Origin: Desulfotomaculaceae bacterium
GTDB lineage: Bacteria; Bacillota; Desulfotomaculia; Desulfotomaculales; Pelotomaculaceae
Assembly: GCA_028702695.1 (NCBI GenBank)
Contig: JAQVOH010000001.1
Location: forward strand, 1-64,000
DNA length: 64,000 nt
Reading direction: 5' to 3'
The translations under genes were made by a program, and so were the position numbers. This document shows positions 62,032-64,000 of the stretch, in pieces (the stretch's first letter is position 1; each line of letters opens with the position of its first letter). Under the pieces are notes generated by a model, which made no database searches, was not told the DNA's origin, and saw only the letters and a program-made list of their open reading frames with translations.

Positions 62032-63306
62032 ATGAACCCAAAGATGAATTTAAAAATTGATTATCTATTTGATATTTCTATTAAAATGCTCTACTTTGCA
62101 GGTAGATTGTTACAAGAGCACAGTAATTTTAATTGGGTTCCTGGCTGGCTCGTTAGTAATCTGGGCATTAATGGATGTGCTATTGGAATTAATGTGGAAA
62201 AGCGATGTATGGTCTATTTTAGTACCTATGATAAAAACAGTAATGCAGCTAGTACGGAGCTTGATTTAGATGTCCTCCATTGTTTTCAGCAGAATCCATG
62301 TGCAAATAGGAACATTCCATGCCATGTTTTTGATTGCCCTGTTAGACAAAGGGTTATCGAAAAATACGGCCAACCGGAGCAGGAGGTAAGCTGTTTCCCC
62401 ATGGCCGGTAATAAAGGTTTTTTAATGGCTTGCGGAGAAGGCTTGTTGCTGAATTCTTTCCCTGTTACAGAGATACTTAAAGCAACAACCCACGTGCTCG
62501 AATGTAGTTTAGATACCATTAAAAGCACTGAAAAAACCGAATCTTATTTCCTTCCCTCCGAAGACATGGCGCAGTTGTGGTCAGAAATGCTGGCAGGATT
62601 ATCCCATGATTTAAGAACACCTCTGGCCTGTATTAAGGGTTACGTCACAACCTTGCTAAGGGAAGACGTAGCCTGGGAGCCTGTCCTCCAAAAAGATTTT
62701 CTGAATATTATTGTTGAAGAAACAGATCACATTGAGAATTTAATCAACAGCTTACTAGACTCCTCCACCTTTAGTTGGAAAGGCGATATAGAACTCAAGA
62801 AAGAACTGATTTTGTTGCCCCATATAGTAAATAAAGTGCTCCGGGATCCGTCATACCGTAATAAAAATCATCATTTCACCGTATTGTTTCCGAAAGAATT
62901 TCCGCTGATAGAAGCAGACTCTATTCGGCTTGAACAGGTGCTTCGTAACCTTGTAGATAACGCAGTTAAATATTCCGCAGAGAATAGTCAAATTGTGATA
63001 AAAGGAGAACTGGAACCCGGGGAAGTAGTTGTTTCGGTAACCGATCAGGGAATCGGTATTGATGACGAGAATCTAAAACGATTATTTGAAAAGTTTTTCC
63101 GGGTGAATAAAGGCATTCAGGAACACCAAAAAGGAATGGGACTGGGTTTGCCTTTTGCCCGCCAAATATTAATCAGTCACGGTGGCAGAATATGGGTAAA
63201 TAGCAAGTTTAACCAGGGGACTACCTTTTACTTCACGCTACCTATTGGCCCGCAAACAGAAAACATGAGTTTACATCCACAGTGCGACCAGGAGGGCTTG
63301 GTATGA
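62032..63306 (+). CDS. Cytosolic sensor histidine kinase (KdpD-like kinase core)
   Basis: 424 aa; H-box GLSHDLRTPLACIKGYVTTL, N-box LRNLVDNAVKYS, G-boxes VTDQGIGI, GMGLGLPFARQI; N-terminus without TM helices. Confidence 0.93.
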   Translation: MNPKMNLKIDYLFDISIKMLYFAGRLLQEHSNFNWVPGWLVSNLGINGCAIGINVEKRCMVYFSTYDKNSNAASTELDLDVLHCFQQNPCANRNIPCHVFDCPVRQRVIEKYGQPEQEVSCFPMAGNKGFLMACGEGLLLNSFPVTEILKATTHVLECSLDTIKSTEKTESYFLPSEDMAQLWSEMLAGLSHDLRTPLACIKGYVTTLLREDVAWEPVLQKDFLNIIVEETDHIENLINSLLDSSTFSWKGDIELKKELILLPHIVNKVLRDPSYRNKNHHFTVLFPKEFPLIEADSIRLEQVLRNLVDNAVKYSAENSQIVIKGELEPGEVVVSVTDQGIGIDDENLKRLFEKFFRVNKGIQEHQKGMGLGLPFARQILISHGGRIWVNSKFNQGTTFYFTLPIGPQTENMSLHPQCDQEGLV

Positions 63307-64000
63307 AGCGTAAGACGGTCTTAATAGTCGATGACGAACCTCGCCTGGTGCGATTACTAAAAGTTAACCTGCTGGCCAGCGGTTACGAGGTTGGAACAGC
63401 CGCTGATGGGAAAACTGCTATAAATTCATTAGAAGCCTCAAACTACGATTTGATGATTTTGGATATTATGCTTCCCGGCCCGTTCAATGGGTTTGATGTT
63501 TGTAAAAGGATCCGCGAATTCTCCGATATACCTATTATTATGTTAACAGGCCGAGCTCGCGAACAGGACCGGATACGTGGTTTTGACGCAGGAGCAGACG
63601 ATTATTTAACCAAACCTTTTAGCGTTGAGGAATTGCTGCGTCGTGTAAAAGCAGTCTTACGGAGAACTCATCCATCAGAGGATTCTCACAATTGCCCTTC
63701 TTATTCATTTGACGACCTGTTAATTAATTTTGCCCAAAAGCGAGTCTATCTCAGGGGAAGAGAAGTGAGGCTCACCGCTACAGAATATCAAATTCTTTAC
63801 CAGTTGGGCAGTCATGCGGGAAAGGTAATCACTCATGAGGATTTGCTGACCCGGGTGTGGGGCTCAGAATACCGTAATGAGCTGCACTACCTGAGAAATT
63901 ATATCAGCAGTTTACGAAAAAAAATTGAGGATGACCCGGGCAATCCTAAATATATTCTTGGTAAACACGGCATAGGCTACCACATGGCAACAGAATTATA
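63303..64000 (+). CDS. OmpR/KdpE-family response regulator, truncated by window end
   Basis: ATG overlaps kinase TGA (gtATGA); MKRKTVLIVDDEPRLVRLLKVNLLASGYEV, YDLMILDIMLPG, KPFSVEELLRRVKAVLRRT, winged helix YLRGREVRLTATEYQILYQLGSHAGKVITHEDLLTRVWG; no stop before 64000. Confidence 0.95.
   Translation, partial: MKRKTVLIVDDEPRLVRLLKVNLLASGYEVGTAADGKTAINSLEASNYDLMILDIMLPGPFNGFDVCKRIREFSDIPIIMLTGRAREQDRIRGFDAGADDYLTKPFSVEELLRRVKAVLRRTHPSEDSHNCPSYSFDDLLINFAQKRVYLRGREVRLTATEYQILYQLGSHAGKVITHEDLLTRVWGSEYRNELHYLRNYISSLRKKIEDDPGNPKYILGKHGIGYHMATEL

Overview
This looks like a 64 kb chromosomal window from a spore-forming Clostridia/Peptococcaceae-type bacterium; the lineage is inferred from gene content only. 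Most of it is ordinary housekeeping and metabolic coding sequence, largely on the minus strand: selO, a MutS-like ATPase, map, TPM/LemA, a tandem EamA pair, a GerAB-type permease, csp, three tRNAs, yfcE/rdgB/rph, a 2-hydroxyacyl-CoA-dehydratase-like protein with its activase, an AMIN/SH3 amidase, rmuC, an acyl-CoA ligase, ldh, a sigma-54 activator/permease/Fe-ADH locus, an ABC transporter, an ECF sigma/anti-sigma pair, tsaE-tsaB-rimI, mazEF-type TA genes, an orphan ilvN and a HK/RR pair. The most interesting part is the nitrogen-assimilation island at about 47-60 kb: gltD-gltB, two intact glnA copies, a stand-alone FMN glutamate synthase, a collapsed third glnA and two ANTAR response regulators. 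Reading the leaders by eye, five transcription units there begin with an RNA element matching the ANTAR antitermination architecture: paired hexaloop hairpins with A1/G4 loops, the second overlapping an intrinsic terminator. One ANTAR regulator has Glu in place of the phospho-acceptor Asp. Other notable points are a probable deletion junction that truncates both a permease and the neighbouring sigma-54 activator, a candidate -24/-12 promoter with upstream dyads in front of the Fe-ADH, a decayed MFS gene, a decayed ORF near 7.3-7.8 kb, and two small RBS-preceded ORFs missing from the ORF track. No database search was possible. Family calls rest on recognised motifs, and hairpins were paired by hand.
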